A DNA stretch of 64,000 bases from Homarus americanus (GCF_018991925.1 NW_024737068.1:9093885-9157884), one strand, 5' to 3'. Counted from the stretch's first letter, positions 10,940 through 22,600 are shown. The notes: a model not told the origin generated them from the sequence alone. A program made the numbers and translations.

Positions 10940-13870
10940 CACCGGCTCCTGAATGTACCTGAACCCGCTCCGAGTGTTGGTCAAGTCTTCTCTTGAAGAA
11001 GCGCTTCCCACACTGGTGCGTCCACAGCGCTCTCTGAGTGGGTGTTCCAAGAGTTTACAACCCTCACTCCGAAAAAGTTTGCCCTCACGGTTTTTCCGGA
11101 CTTGCAGCTAACTTCAATCTTGGCTGTGACCCCTTGTGGGAGCGAGCGTCCGCCAGCAGCTCAAATGGAGACGCACTCAACTGAGTAGTGCCCCTGAGAT
11201 GCTTATAAACCTCCAACTAGGTCCCCCCCCTTGCCCGTCTGTGGTATAAGCTAGGCAAGTTCAGGCGCTCAATCTCTCAGGGGTAGCTGAGATGCGGGAA
11301 GTGCAGGCGCACCAGTTTGGTGGCCTCCTTTTGAACATTTTCAACCAACTGACAGTCCTAGCATATCTCGGGGACCAGATGGGGTGACAGTACTCAGATG
11401 GGAAGCACTTCACTTTCCTGAAGATCGTCACGAGGACGGACCGTCTGAATGTCTGAACGACGCTTCCCATAAGACCCAGCAATTTATTTGCCTGATTTAC
11501 CTTCTTCTCCTGGCTGGCCCGAGAACTTCCAGCTCATTTGTCCAACATACACACCTGGGTCGCCTTCTACTTTACAGTCTCCAACTAATGCATTTTTCTT
11601 CATCCCGTTGGGACATATAGTGCAGCCTCCTTACCGTTGGTACGCCCCAGGTGCATCCTCTTACACTTGTTGACATTGAATCTCAGCAGCCACCAGCCGA
11701 CCATTCCTGGAGCCCACAGGGTCCTTCTGCAGCTCTTCACAGTCCGCTTGGTTCTTAATTTCCCGGGAAATAACTTGGCGTCATCGGCAAACGCATTTAA
11801 TGGAGGAGTGTAGCGTCAGGCACATCATTTATGGAAACAAACAAGCAACAGCGGGCCCAATACACTACCCTCGCGGTACCCCACTTATTACAGAATACGG
11901 ATGACGATTTCGTGCCATTAATCACCACACATTAACTTTGCGGTCATGTAGAAAGTCTTCTATCACGCTAGGACATTTCCCGAATTCGTGCCCTTCCAGT
12001 TTGATTTCCAGCCTTTCGTGGGGTACACTGTCGAAAGCCTTAACCCGTCTAGGTAATAATGTCGATATTACCACCCGTTCTAGAATATGGGTCCCAAATA
12101 TCAATACCTTGAGCAATTGTGTATTGTCAACAAAAGCGCCCGGCATAAAACCGTGTTGGCAATCTTTTACAAAGGTTGTTTACATTAGTAGATGTTCCAT
12201 CGCTGCATCTCTGATAATACTCTCAAGTACTTTACATATTATCTGCTGGTCAGGCTCACGATTCTATAGTTGTGCATTAGGTGCCCTATCGCCCTTCTTG
12301 AGATAGGACTCACATAAGCCACTTTCCATTCACCAGGGACCATTTTATCATCCAGGCATTTACAAAAACAGAATCTTCACGGGCTCTGCAAGCTCGTTTT
12401 GCACAGCCTCCTTAGCACTCTAGGATGCACCATGTCCAGGTCCAGGACTCTTATGGACCCCTTTAGCCTGGACAGTTTATTTCCTAATACCCTCTTCTGT
12501 GAACACAATGTGGGTCAGTCTTTTGTGTCGAACCGTCTGTCTCAAACGCAGGAAGGGTTAGATTTGCATCCTCTCTTGTGAACACTGAGGAAAAGAAACA
12601 TTCAATGCCTCAGCGCCTGGTCAGAATCTGCGTAACTACCATCTTCAAGCCTCCAGGTGCAATGCTCCCCTACTCGCGTTTTCAATTTCGACTTTGCATA
12701 AGCGGTAAAAGCCTTCAGGTTTGACTTGACCTCGCGTGCAACCAGCCTTTGGAACTCCTTTTACTGGCCCTCCTACACTCTATCTTTGCTTGGTTTCTGG
12801 CTCTTGCATACGGCATCCTCCTGTCTTGCTCATCGTTTGACCCAACCCCACGTCTTGAATTTCTGGGTTTTCTTCTTAATTTGTCGACCGCCGCATGGTT
12901 CATGTGTAGGGATCCTATTTATTCCCTAGAAAAGCACTGGGTTTGGTCTTGGAGTATATATTTAACGCTCGATCAAATGGGTCATTTACTAATTGTGGTA
13001 TTCAGCGTGTAGTGTCCTCGTTCTTGTACCTTAATAAGTCCAGGCCAGTTAGTACCCTCATCTCTTCCTCATCCCATTGTAATTTCCTTGTAATATTTTT
13101 TCCTTGGCCCTGGCCTTATCTTGAACTAGGTAACAGTTAAATCTGAATGACAACACTGTATGGTGACTGCTTCCAACTGGGGCAAAGATGTTCAGTTGGC
13201 CACCCATACCCTCCTCGTTTGTTATGATGAGGTCAAGTGGCTTGGTATTTGCTCCCCTCTGTAATGTGCCGGGTCTCTCACATGTTGGAACAAGAAAATT
13301 ATCTCTCAAGTTTCTACAAAAAGTAGCAGGATTATTCAAGTTATTCAGGGTTGACTCGTTTCTCCAGTCGATGTCGCCATAGTTAAAGTCCCCATGATAA
13401 GGAGGTGGCTGGGTTGGTATGCGCCGCATTGTATTTTATTAAGGTTCTTAAGTTCCTTTGATTTAGTGGGCCTTTAGTTCAGGGATCTGTAGATACACCT
13501 ACGACGATAAGTAAGTCCCCTCCCTTTAATTTAATTTTACTACTTGGACTCTTCAAAACATCCTCTCCTGTACCCTCGCCTGGCTGGCTCACAGGGTCTT
13601 GCTAAGCGTGAATAACCACACCCTCACCACAGGATTCTTGAGTTAGGTTCATAAATGGTCATATCAGCAATACTGAACTCATTCCTCTGGAGTCGATTCT
13701 CATTCATGTACAGCAGTTCTCTAGCTCCTACAATATCTGGTTGGTGTACTCTTAGTAGTGTTTCAAACTCCTCCTCTTATCAAGGAGCAGTGTCGGTATT
13801 AGTGTACATGACGTCAGAAGCCCAGGGTATTTGTTCTCATTAACGTCTCTGCTCTTAGCCTTCAGCCGCT
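10940..13870 (-). pseudogene. LINE-A ORF2 (endonuclease + reverse transcriptase), degraded
   Basis: This is the minus-strand remnant of the polyprotein that nicks target DNA and copies the LINE RNA. The endonuclease half is recognisable at 13,429-13,058, with GDFNYGDIDWRNES, LDLIITNEEGM and SSHHTVLSFRF. Upstream RT is spread over 12,150-12,920 in several frames. The palm is near 12,146-11,750, including VPHERLEIKLEGHEFGKCPS. The thumb/C-terminal part is at 11,482-11,261 (YCHPIWSPRYAR). Stops and small indels occur every 100-200 bases. An 8-base C run at 11,223-11,230 sits where other copies also have a homopolymer and a frame break. It cannot be active. Confidence 0.8.
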
Positions 13871-13932
13871 TAATTCTGCAGCATTTGCTAAGTACACTGT
13901 ATTTTGCAGGGTGTGGTTAAAAATGTCATTGT

Positions 13933-14912
13933 TTACACGGCGCTCGTTCCCTCCTGTCCGGTAGGCTGAGCTGGTGCCGCCTCCCGGGTGGGGGGTTGAG
14001 TGGGTGGAGGGTGCACTGCTGCCCCCTGGCCCTGTGTCGGCACACTTGTTTCCACTACCCTCCCCCTGAGTATAACCCATGTGCACCTGTCCCCGTTCTG
14101 TCTCGACTCCTCCCTCTTCTGCTTCAAGTCCAGCAGGAGCTTCTTGTGCTGTTCCCTCTGCATTACCGTGCGGTCTGGGTGAATAAATACATCTCGAAAT
14201 GCCTCGCTCCTTGCTAAGTTTTTTGCCTGCCGGATAACTTGCCATTTTTCCTCCTCACTCCCTAGTGTGATCCTGAGGGGGCGAGGCTTAGCCCCCTGCT
14301 TTTGTCCCAGTCTCCTCACATCCTGAGGGGTTGCTGGAATCTTCAGAACCTCTGTGCAAATATTTTGAAACAGCACCTTGTCGTGTGTTTCCTTACTCAC
14401 AGTTCCCTCTGCCTGGCTCTCTGGGACTCCAAAAACTATTACATTGTTCCTGCGCTGGAGCCGTTCCTGGTGTTCCTCCTCTCCCCTAACAGTAGGTGCG
14501 TTAATTTTCATTTCTTCGACACACTTTTTCAGAGTCCCAATCTGCTGTAGAACCTGTACTGATTCTGCATTACTCTCCGCCCCCCCCGTGGCCCTCCTAA
14601 TACGTCAGCATAACTCCTCTTAGCAACCACCTCCATTCTATTAGCTACTTCCTCAGTCTTAGCAAGGATCTCTTTCTCAACTTGCTCCAGTTTGTCAACC
14701 AGCAGGGCTCCTGCTTCATCTATTTTCGTCCCTAGAGAACTCGTTCCCTTATGGATTGCAATCGCTTCATTCACCTTGACTATGCAGCCAGGGCAATACC
14801 AGCAACAGCCATCAAGCTTTACGGCAGTTAGTAACTTCCTAAACGCTGCATTAGTTAGGCCTGCATCCTCCATATCCGACGTCTCCCTGCAGTAGTCACA
14901 TATCAAACTCAT
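13933..14912 (-). pseudogene. LINE-A ORF1, single frameshift
   Basis: This copy of the LINE-A nucleic-acid-binding ORF1 protein starts at the ATG at 14,912 with MSLICDYCRETSDMEDAG. It carries the same Cys pairs (CDYC, CWYCPGC) as the intact ORF1 at 56,852-57,832. The first frame runs to 14,529 and breaks in an 8-base C run near 14,580-14,587. The second frame (14,511-13,933) resumes with MKINAPTVRGEEEHQE and continues through the RRM-like part (RRNNVIVFGVPESQAEGTVS...) and a basic helical segment. The two halves align end to end with the intact copy, so a homopolymer slip is the main lesion. Confidence 0.88.
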
Positions 14913-15033
14913 GGTTGTTGTTGTTGTGGGTGGGTGCAGACTGTGTATAAATCTACACCTATTTCAAAGAAAATAAAGAGAGAAAAAGTACTTAGCTACT
15001 CTCTGTTGCCTATGGAGTTGTCGTCTGCAACTG

Positions 15034-15452
15034 TGTACACTGTATCTCCCTGTGAATGGTGTATTGTAGGCACAGTTTCAGTCCTTGAGAAAGCACACAA
15101 TCAACATAAAATTTAAAGTCTCTGTGGCACCTATGACACGACTTGGTTTCAGCTGGCACGGTGCCTTTCCAGCTTGCTTGCTAGTGAGCGCTCACTTTAA
15201 GTTATTTACAACTTCAGCGGTCACTGATGACACTATGAACTATCACTGTGTACACTGTATCTCCCTGTGAGTGGTGTATTATAAACACAGATTCAGTCCT
15301 TGAGCAAGCACACAAACAAAATAAAATTTAAAGTCTCTGTGGCACCTATGACACGAATAGGCTGGCAGTTGTCCTTACCAGCTCGATTGCCAATATGTAT
15401 TCACTTTAAGTTATTATAGTCTCTTCTGCATTCACTGATGACAACTATGAAC
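15034..15452. repeat. Tandem duplication, about 210-bp unit, beside LINE-A 5' end
   Basis: The unit starting GTGTACACTGTATCTCCCTG at 15,034 recurs from about 15,243. Matching blocks follow: CAGTCCTTGAG.AAGCACACAA, AAATTTAAAGTCTCTGTGGC, CACTTTAAGTTATT and CACTGATGACA.CTATGAACT. Two diverged units lie just upstream (minus strand) of the LINE-A 5' leader. They may be 5' promoter monomers of the element or simply flanking DNA. Confidence 0.75.
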
Positions 15453-15880
15453 TGATTTAACTGAAGGCACAGTACTACACTCCCTGGTTGGCCTTTATCA
15501 CAGCCGTGACCACAACACCCTAAAAAATAAAATAAAATAAAAGCTTTGTCATGTGGCAGTGATTGTGTGGTTATAGGCCTGTGACCCTGGCTGCACCTCC
15601 AACTCGGTGGAAATTGAGTTTTCAAAAATACAATCGTGTCTAGCATGAAAAGTCCGACATCGATTTACACTTTCACCTCACTAAGACGATCTTGACGAAC
15701 TTATGTAATCACTGTCCAATTTCTGCCGCTCTACATCGAAGGCCCGGATGCCGAACACGCTTTGTTACAGAGACGCAACACGACCCGCCCGCCCGCCCTT
15801 GCTTTATGTATTGATTATATGTGAAAAGGCTTCTCTCATTTTATTATCTCTTGACTTATCACAAAACTGGCTGCAGTTGT
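15453..15880. other. Non-coding stretch, no gene seen
   Basis: No coding signal found. It includes a short AAATA run near 15,521-15,540 and a CGCCC run near 15,785-15,798. Confidence 0.4.
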
Positions 15881-16309
15881 GTTACTTGAGGATTTCACTC
15901 ATTTCATGAATATTCTCTGCCTGCTGTTTCAGTTCCTAAAGAGCTTTCTGTTTGGCAGTGTTACAGTTCCTGAAGAGCTTTCTGTCTGGCAGTGTTACAG
16001 TTCCTAAAGAGCTTTCTGTCTGGCATCTCTGCTGGATACTTCTCAGTGAAGGCATTGAGCTTCCTGTGAATGTTTTTTTAAGATTGAATATTTTGTTGTT
16101 GGCCAATTCTTAATTATATGTTGGAAGCCCCCTTGAGCTCTGTATGAATGCAAAATATTCAAGCCAGTAATTAAAAAAAAAAATCAACAATTAACATTCA
16201 CTACCAACTTCCTTAAACAGATATATTGTTTTTATTTAAGGTGAATTAATAATTTTTAAGCAGGAGCCACACAAGTCTCGTGAAAAAGCTGCAGGTTGCC
16301 GACCCCTGC
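15880..16309 (-). mobile_element. hAT-like transposon remnant
   Basis: Read on the minus strand the segment begins CAGGGGTCGGCAACCTGCAG at 16,309. This resembles the terminal inverted repeat shared by many hAT (Charlie/Tip100-type) transposons, and is followed by a GTGTGGCTCC block. Further in, a roughly 35-bp unit (CAGTTCCTAAAGAGCTTTCT) is repeated three times at 15,929-16,025. The minus-strand translation of this region (EKYPAEMPDRKLFRNCN) would fit a transposase helix, but this is tentative. The other end was not found. Confidence 0.5.
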
Positions 16310-16329
16310 CCTAGGTGCATTTTATGCGT

Positions 16330-17830
16330 TTTGTGACGTATCTTAGCAACCATTCCTTTGACCACTTCTGGAGAACAGATCTTTCTGTCCATTTGGTTTT
16401 TAATTTCCCTGAATAACGTGGCATCATCTGCAAAACATTTGAATGGAGAAGTTTACGAGTATAGCTTCTGGCATGTCATTTATGAAACGAACAACAATGG
16501 GCCCATTACACTGCCCTTTGGTAACCAGCTTGTCAATGAATATGCCATTAATAACCACACACAACTTGGGGTCACAAAAAAATTCTGATCCATGCTAGGA
16601 CACTCCTCTGAATTCTGTACCCTTCCATCTAAGTTTTCAGCCATTCATGGGTTACACTGTTGAAAGCCTTGGTCAAGTTCAGATATTCAGTATACAGGAT
16701 TGTCAATATTGCCACCACACTCCAGGATTTGGGTCCAAACATCCAGCATTAGTAATTACATCATAGCAGGAGCATCTTGGCATAAACCTATGTTGGCACT
16801 TCCTTTACTAGGTTGTTTTGTAGAAGATGTTCCATAACGGCATCTTTAATAATGCTTTTTAGTACTTAACACAAACTATTCTAGTAAAGCTCACTGGCCA
16901 TTGATTATGTGTGTGTTGGCAATCTCCTTGTTTGAATATAGAAGTCACACATGCCATTTTCTAGTTGCTGGAGGCCATTTGCTTGTCCACGCATCTGCAG
17001 ACAGGATTTTAAGGGGCTCAACAAAGCTTGTTGTACACTCTCTTAGCACTCTGGGATGTATGCTGTCAGGCCCTGGGCTCTTATGTATACCTTTAGCTTT
17101 GACAGTTTGTTCCCAACATGGTACTGTACTCTCTTATGAAAGCATAATGTGCATCAGCACTTTGTTAAACGGTGAGATTTTTCACATACTCTCCTCTGAA
17201 CACTGATGAAAAGAATTTGTTTAACGCCTTCACTTCACTTTGTCCTGATACGAGTCAGCATCCCTACCATTTTCAAGTCTTTGATCTGATAGGCCCAAAC
17301 ATTGTCTTTAATTTAGATTTTGTTTAACAGTCGAGAGACTTTGGGTTTGACTTGACTTTGCTTGCAATCTACCTCTGGAACTCTTTTTTTTCTCTCTCTA
17401 TTACTCTGACTTTGATTGGTTCCTGGACCTGGCATACATCCTTCTTTCCTGCTCATAATTTGTTGCAACCCATCTCTTGAATTTCTGAGATTTCTTATCA
17501 ACTTCCAACTGCTGTGTGACTCATGTGTAATGGTATCCTTCGAGGCAGTGGATACCGTATGTATTACCGACTATGATCTTCAAGGAAGTATCTGCATTCT
17601 TGTTTACCAGTAAGTCTGGTCAGTGAATAGCCCTCATCCTGTTGTAATTTCCACTGTAATATTTGAATCTTGGGCCACATGATGGCTGGTGCCAACAGGC
17701 CTAGGTGTTCCTACTCGGCCACCATATCCTCCTCATTAGTTAAGGTAAGGTAAGGTCCAGCGGTTTGGGTGTTTGTTCCCCTCTATAATGAGTCTGGCAT
17801 TAGCCAAATGAAATAATAAAAGTGGCATCC
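16330..17830 (-). mobile_element. LINE-A fragment, antisense, degraded
   Basis: The minus strand carries LINE-A ORF2 from the endonuclease (about 17,800) to just past the FADD region (about 16,390). The inverted counterpart of GCCAAGGCTTTC...GTGTACCCC is near 16,640-16,680. The match runs parallel to 11,700-13,300. Many stops; no intact frame. The C-terminal and 3' parts are missing. Confidence 0.75.
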
Positions 17831-18032
17831 CCATAGTGAAGGGGGTTATCCCACGTGACCCGAGTTTAACAATGACATCACTAGGGTTTGGAGATCATTT
17901 AATTGGAGAGTAGTCATTTAAATTACTGTATCTATTTTTGTCTACATTTAGCATCTTCGGTTGACTGCACTTTTAATAACTGAAGAACCCCAGAAGATTA
18001 GGGGTCCTTAATGTTATACTACCCAGTGATAC

Positions 18033-18051
18033 GTGTTTTTCTTTTCTCTAG
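18033..18051 (+). promoter_or_regulatory. 3' splice site (acceptor) before gene 1 exon
   Basis: The sequence GTGTTTTTCTTTTCTCTAG is a strong polypyrimidine tract ending in AG, directly before the first codon conserved with the paralogue at 29,814. The exon begins with the last base of a split codon (AG|G). Confidence 0.8.
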
Positions 18052-21000
18052 GACACCAAACAGAGAAGAGATATATGTCTTCCCAGATGAAGTTGCTCCA
18101 GGGTGGATCTATGACAAACCAAACAAGAATTTTTACTGCCGTGAAGACAACTTGAAGATTAACCCTACCATTTGTGAATCTACCTCCTGTAGATATGAGA
18201 TTCAAATTTGGGATAAGAGTCATCTTCTTAAATTGTTAAAAAGTTCCGAGATCTTCAAAAAATCAACATGGGCACAAGAAGTCAATGAAGGAAAAAATGA
18301 AGATACAATACTTGTGAAAGGAACTAAAATAATTGAGAAAAAAGGTTGTGATACTGTAGCCCATCAGCAGCATCACATAGTTGAAACACTAAATTATAAG
18401 ACCTATATTAATATGCTTATCCATTTTTCATGCCACCTGGAGAAAGGAGCAATATCTACCTTTGAATCATATCTTAATGAAATGTTAAACGGAAGTGCTT
18501 ATAGCTTTATTCCACGTGTAATTGATGACACATGTACAGAGATTTATATCTATCCTCACTGTGGGAAGACTCAGAGAACAAATTCCATTAAACATAGTGT
18601 ACAGGAATTTTGTCACTTTCTCAAGGAATCAAAAATTGGCAACAATACATCCTCTATACATGTGATGGAGCCCACCAAGGGTACTGCATGTGAATACTCA
18701 TATGCTTCTGCTTGTAAGAATTTAAAGACGACCTTTTCAGGTACTTCAAAAACAGCTCGGAAACAAAATAATTTTCAGCCTTCAGGAAGTGTAATGAGTG
18801 AGAGGGAAAACACTGCTGAAAATGTAGTGAACAGAACACAAAATCAACAATATGTTGTAAATGAAAATATTTCCAACCTTGGGACAAATCATGTACAGTA
18901 CACTGTTTATTATTATGAAGGACTGAAACAAAATAGCAATTCACTTTATCGAACGGAATCAATCCCTGTCCATAATAATGATATATCAGCACACACTCAT
19001 TATGGCAGCAAGAGTTGTTTGAGGAATGGGAAACCATTTTCATCCACTGAAAGATCTCTGGACTTAAGGAAAGTAGATAAATCCCAGAAAGAAACTCGAC
19101 TGGCTGAGGTCCACAGTCAGTGCTCCAGCAGTCAAATGAGACCTCTGATTGACAAATTATATGATCCAGAAAATGTCTCTCATGTGCCTGAAGTTAAACC
19201 TTATACAAAATCTATTGGCCCAGATGGTAAAGGTGAAAAGGTTGGTAAAGTAAAACCTGGAGATAATGCTCTATGCTCGCAAGACGTAGGTGCTTTGACC
19301 AGGAGCCAAACAGAGATTAAAAACTCCAAAACTTATTCAACTAAAAACTGTAGCTCTGAGTGTTTGGCTCCTGTTGATCATGTCGTTAAGTCTACTAGTC
19401 AGAGCATTTCAAACATTAATAAATTACAAGAGAAAGTTAAAATTCCTTATTCCAGAGAGACATCTAATATTGTTAAGGAAGATGGACCCACTGTTGTGTC
19501 AGAAAAGCAGATTCATAGATTTGGAAAACAAACCCCTGATACTGGGATAATGTTAAACAAAGATAAAGGCTCTGCTATCAGCCAGACCAGACCAAATAAA
19601 TATGAACACAACTCTCTTGCATCAGGGGTTCAAAGTATCAAAAGTACTAAAGGCCATGAAAATAAAGCACCAGTGGGAAATGAACCAAGTAAGATCTACC
19701 CTGATTTACAGCTGGAATTTCCTTCTGAATCAACCAAAGCTTATGAAGATCAGGAACATTTGGAAATGAGGCTGAATAATCATAATCCTGAACCAAGGAC
19801 AGGTCTTGCTTCTCATTGTTCAAAGGCTTCTGAAAGTCGAGCACAATTAGAAAAAGGATTAAATAACCATTCCCCTTGTGTAAAGAGAGATTTTACTGCT
19901 GATAATATAAGTCAAGGCACAAATTTAGGCTACAGTTCTAGGGAAAATTATAAGAGAAAAAGAGATTCCCTTAAGTCACACGCAGCATGCAACAAAAATG
20001 AGGAAGGAAAGCATATAGATTTTTCCACCTCGCATGTAAAACCATCTCTTGTAAATGATTCTAGACCATCACCTCAGGAAATACAAAGCAATGCTGGAGT
20101 TGGCAGAATGACTCCAAAAGAGAAAGATGGCCCACATATTGTAAAATCTCAATTCCATGGACATAATAAAGTAAGTGTAACTGGAGGTAAAGTGAATATC
20201 ACTCTCCTGCCTGGTTACCTCAAGCCTGTGGAGGAAACTTATGATAAATGTGGAATGATGAGAAAGTTTTATGGTATTCACTCAGATAAGAAACCAATAA
20301 CCATAATTCTACTGGGAGCTTCAGGAAGTGGGAAAACAACACTAGTGAATTTTGCTGCTAATTACTTCAGCGGTGTTAAAAGTGCTGATGATGCATTGGT
20401 ACACGTAGTGGGAAACTCGAATGATCTGCGGTCACACACGACATCAATAACTGCCTATACATTCTGTTTTAGTGAGGACGATACTCCAGTAACCATCATT
20501 GACACCCCAGGGTTAAACGATTCTTCAGGGGCAGAAGTGCGAGATCACATCCAATCACTTAAAACCTTCTTGGCAAATGCTGCCTCTCAAAATTATGAGA
20601 TCCATGCCATTGGTTTTGTGGCACAGGCTCACCTGGTACGCTTAACCTCATCAGAACGACTTGTTATGGATTATGTCTCGAAACTGTTTGGTCAGGACAT
20701 AGCCGAGAACTTTATAGCCTTTGTTACCTTTGCTGATAATCAGGAAACTCCTCCAGTTGTAGAGGCCATGAAGAGCTATGGGGTAAATTTTAAAGTTTTC
20801 TTGAAATTCAATAATTCTCTCATCAGTAACATCAAAACTGATAAAGTTGATGACCTGGACAGAGTTTATTGGAGAATTGGCTGCAAGAGCTGGAAAAAAT
20901 GTCTGAAATCTCTCCAGAATCTCCCTGCTCTCTCTGTGAATACTATGAAGGCCGTACAGAATGAAGTGTATGCAACGACAGTGGTAGAATCTGCCGAGAG

Positions 21001-21730
21001 AGATTTAAGAGATGAATTAAGGGCATTCTTTAATCTTTGTAAGGACCTTAAACACAAAATTAAAGAGGTAAATCTCACCGGTGAGAAAGTTTGGGAGTTG
21101 GCAGCAATTCTCAAATGCATGAAGTCTACAGAACTGAATTGCTCCTTAGATACTGAAAATATTTTGGTTCAATTTTCTCAAGAAGTTTGTAAGGAAATTG
21201 GTGATACTAATACAACTTCTTATATCCAGTTACTCTCTCTTGTCCCTTCAAGAAAGTTATTTAAAGGTACTATTGGAGTCCTGCAAGCCATGACACCTAT
21301 TTACAAATATGTTGATGACAACATAAATAAACTGAAGAGAACTCTACAACAAGCACCAGAAGTTTTATATTGTCATGAATGTAAACACCACCATCCTTTG
21401 CGCAGAATATACCCTACTAGTTATTATTATGTACCTTTTCTGGGCAACAGTACATTATTTATTTCGTACAAGTGTACAGCATGTTCCTGTCGAGGAAATG
21501 ATCATGGAGTCGCACCAGTTGATGAGAAGACCTCAGGCAGTTCACAAGGTTTTACCACTAATAAGAACAAATTACTGGAACACACACTAAACTGTTTGTC
21601 TACAGTTTTGTCAGAGTTCTGCATGCCAGGATATAGAATAAGTGTTTATCGTTATTTACAATACATCAATTATGATGCAAAATACGATTTTGGTGTGCTC
21701 ATGAAAGACCTACAAATGGCCAAGAAATAA
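18052..21730 (+). CDS. Septin/AIG1-like P-loop GTPase with C-terminal Cys/His cluster, large 3' exon (gene 1)
   Basis: One uninterrupted exon encodes about 1,226 residues and ends at TAA 21,728-21,730. Residues are numbered from an apparent ATG at 18,011, which lies in the intron and is not the real start. Residues 15-205 form a module conserved with the paralogue (EEIYVFPDEVAPGWIYD; ILVKGTKIIEKKG). Residues about 206-745 are hydrophilic and low in complexity, probably disordered. The GTPase domain has a P-loop G769-ASGSGKT, a Thr-rich switch I (SHTTSITAYTF), G3 DTPGL from D831 and G4 TFAD with D909. TFAD in place of NKxD resembles AIG1/GIMAP and related septin-like TRAFAC GTPases. A helical stretch follows, then C1121-x2-C1124-x3-H1128 and C1155-x2-C1158-x-C1160-x4-H1165, probable zinc ligands. 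No signal peptide or clear membrane segment is seen in this exon. A GTPase scaffold or immune role is inference only. Earlier exons are not identified. Confidence 0.9.
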
Positions 21731-22307
21731 GTAAGGCAGGTTTTTGAAGTAGTATGATTAGAAGAAAGTTTGGGGTAAAATTGAAAATCACTGTTAAAGG
21801 TAAATGACTTTTGGATAGGTTGTAAGAAATGTATGGTAATTTAGAGTTACGAACCAGAGAGAGAACATGCAGAATGGCGAGTTGACCTTGGGTATTACGG
21901 CCAACTTATGCAGGCATGGAAAATGGTAGTAAAACGGTGATGATGAAAAAAAAATTGTTTGAGAAGTGATGGAAATACTATACTATACTATTCTGTACTG
22001 TATATTGTACAGGGGTATTTGAAAGTTGTAAAAGGGAAAATAGTAACTTAAAATTATCTTGTAAAATATTGTATTTAGTTTTAGGTGTATAAAGGCTTTA
22101 TATTTTCTAGCAACTTCTGCCACTTTGTTTTTCTTCTGTTGGTGATGGGTTATTCCTCAATTTGAAATGAACAAAATATATTATTTTCATGAATAATAAG
22201 TCAGTGAGACCCTTATTTGGCGGTTTATTATAAACATATATATCCCTACTTTTTGATATCTCTGTTTTTATGTAGACTGTATTTATGAAGATAACCTATA
22301 TACAGTA
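21731..22307. other. 3' flank of gene 1, no gene seen
   Basis: AT-rich sequence with no ORF of note. It presumably includes the 3' untranslated region. No canonical AATAAA polyadenylation signal was found close to the stop codon. Confidence 0.5.
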
Positions 22308-22600
22308 CAGGTACTCCCCGACTTACGACGGGGTTGGGGACCGACATCCAGGTTGTAAGTCGTAAATGCTTAAATAACGCATAGAAAATCGAAAATTTGG
22401 GTCTCTCTTTCTTCTCAGCACCACAAAACACCCACTTTTAAGCTTGCTAGCCATTTTTAAGTGAATTACAGATGAAAATTGTGTGTGTACAGACTTTGGG
22501 ACTCAAAAATACATAATTTGACCACATTTTGGTACGACCGAGGCAGGTCGTAAGTGCGGGTGGACGTAAGTCGAGTCGGTCGTAAGTCGGGGAGTACCTG
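22308..22600. mobile_element. Pogo-type MITE, 293 bp
   Basis: Perfect 22-bp terminal inverted repeats begin CAGGTACTCCCCGACTTACG on both strands, flanked by TA at 22,306-22,307 and 22,601-22,602. There is no coding capacity. The CAG start and TA duplication fit non-autonomous pogo/Tigger elements. The termini differ from the 5,295-10,343 family, so it is a separate family. Confidence 0.9.

Larger units (their letters stand above)
10598..15020 (-). mobile_element. LINE-A, nearly full-length antisense copy
   Basis: On the minus strand this holds, in order, a 5' leader (15,020-14,913), ORF1 (14,912-13,933), an endonuclease region (about 13,870-13,050), reverse transcriptase (about 12,700-11,000) and a 3' end. 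The leader matches 56,753-56,851 of the + copy. Both ORFs are broken by frameshifts and stops. The 3' end is partly duplicated: the terminal block with GATCGGC...GATCGGTCACGTCTC occurs at 10,598-10,795 and again from 10,796. The copy is useful because it retains the RT N-terminal region that the split copy at 56,753-63,535 lacks. Confidence 0.85.

Noticed and set aside
11384..12306. Plus-strand ORFs of 78-122 codons
   Set aside because: They lie antisense to LINE-A ORF2, whose motifs on the other strand account for the sequence.
18011..18051. ATG at 18,011 as the start of gene 1
   Set aside because: The codons up to 18,051 overlap a pyrimidine-tract acceptor, and homology with gene 2 begins only after the AG.
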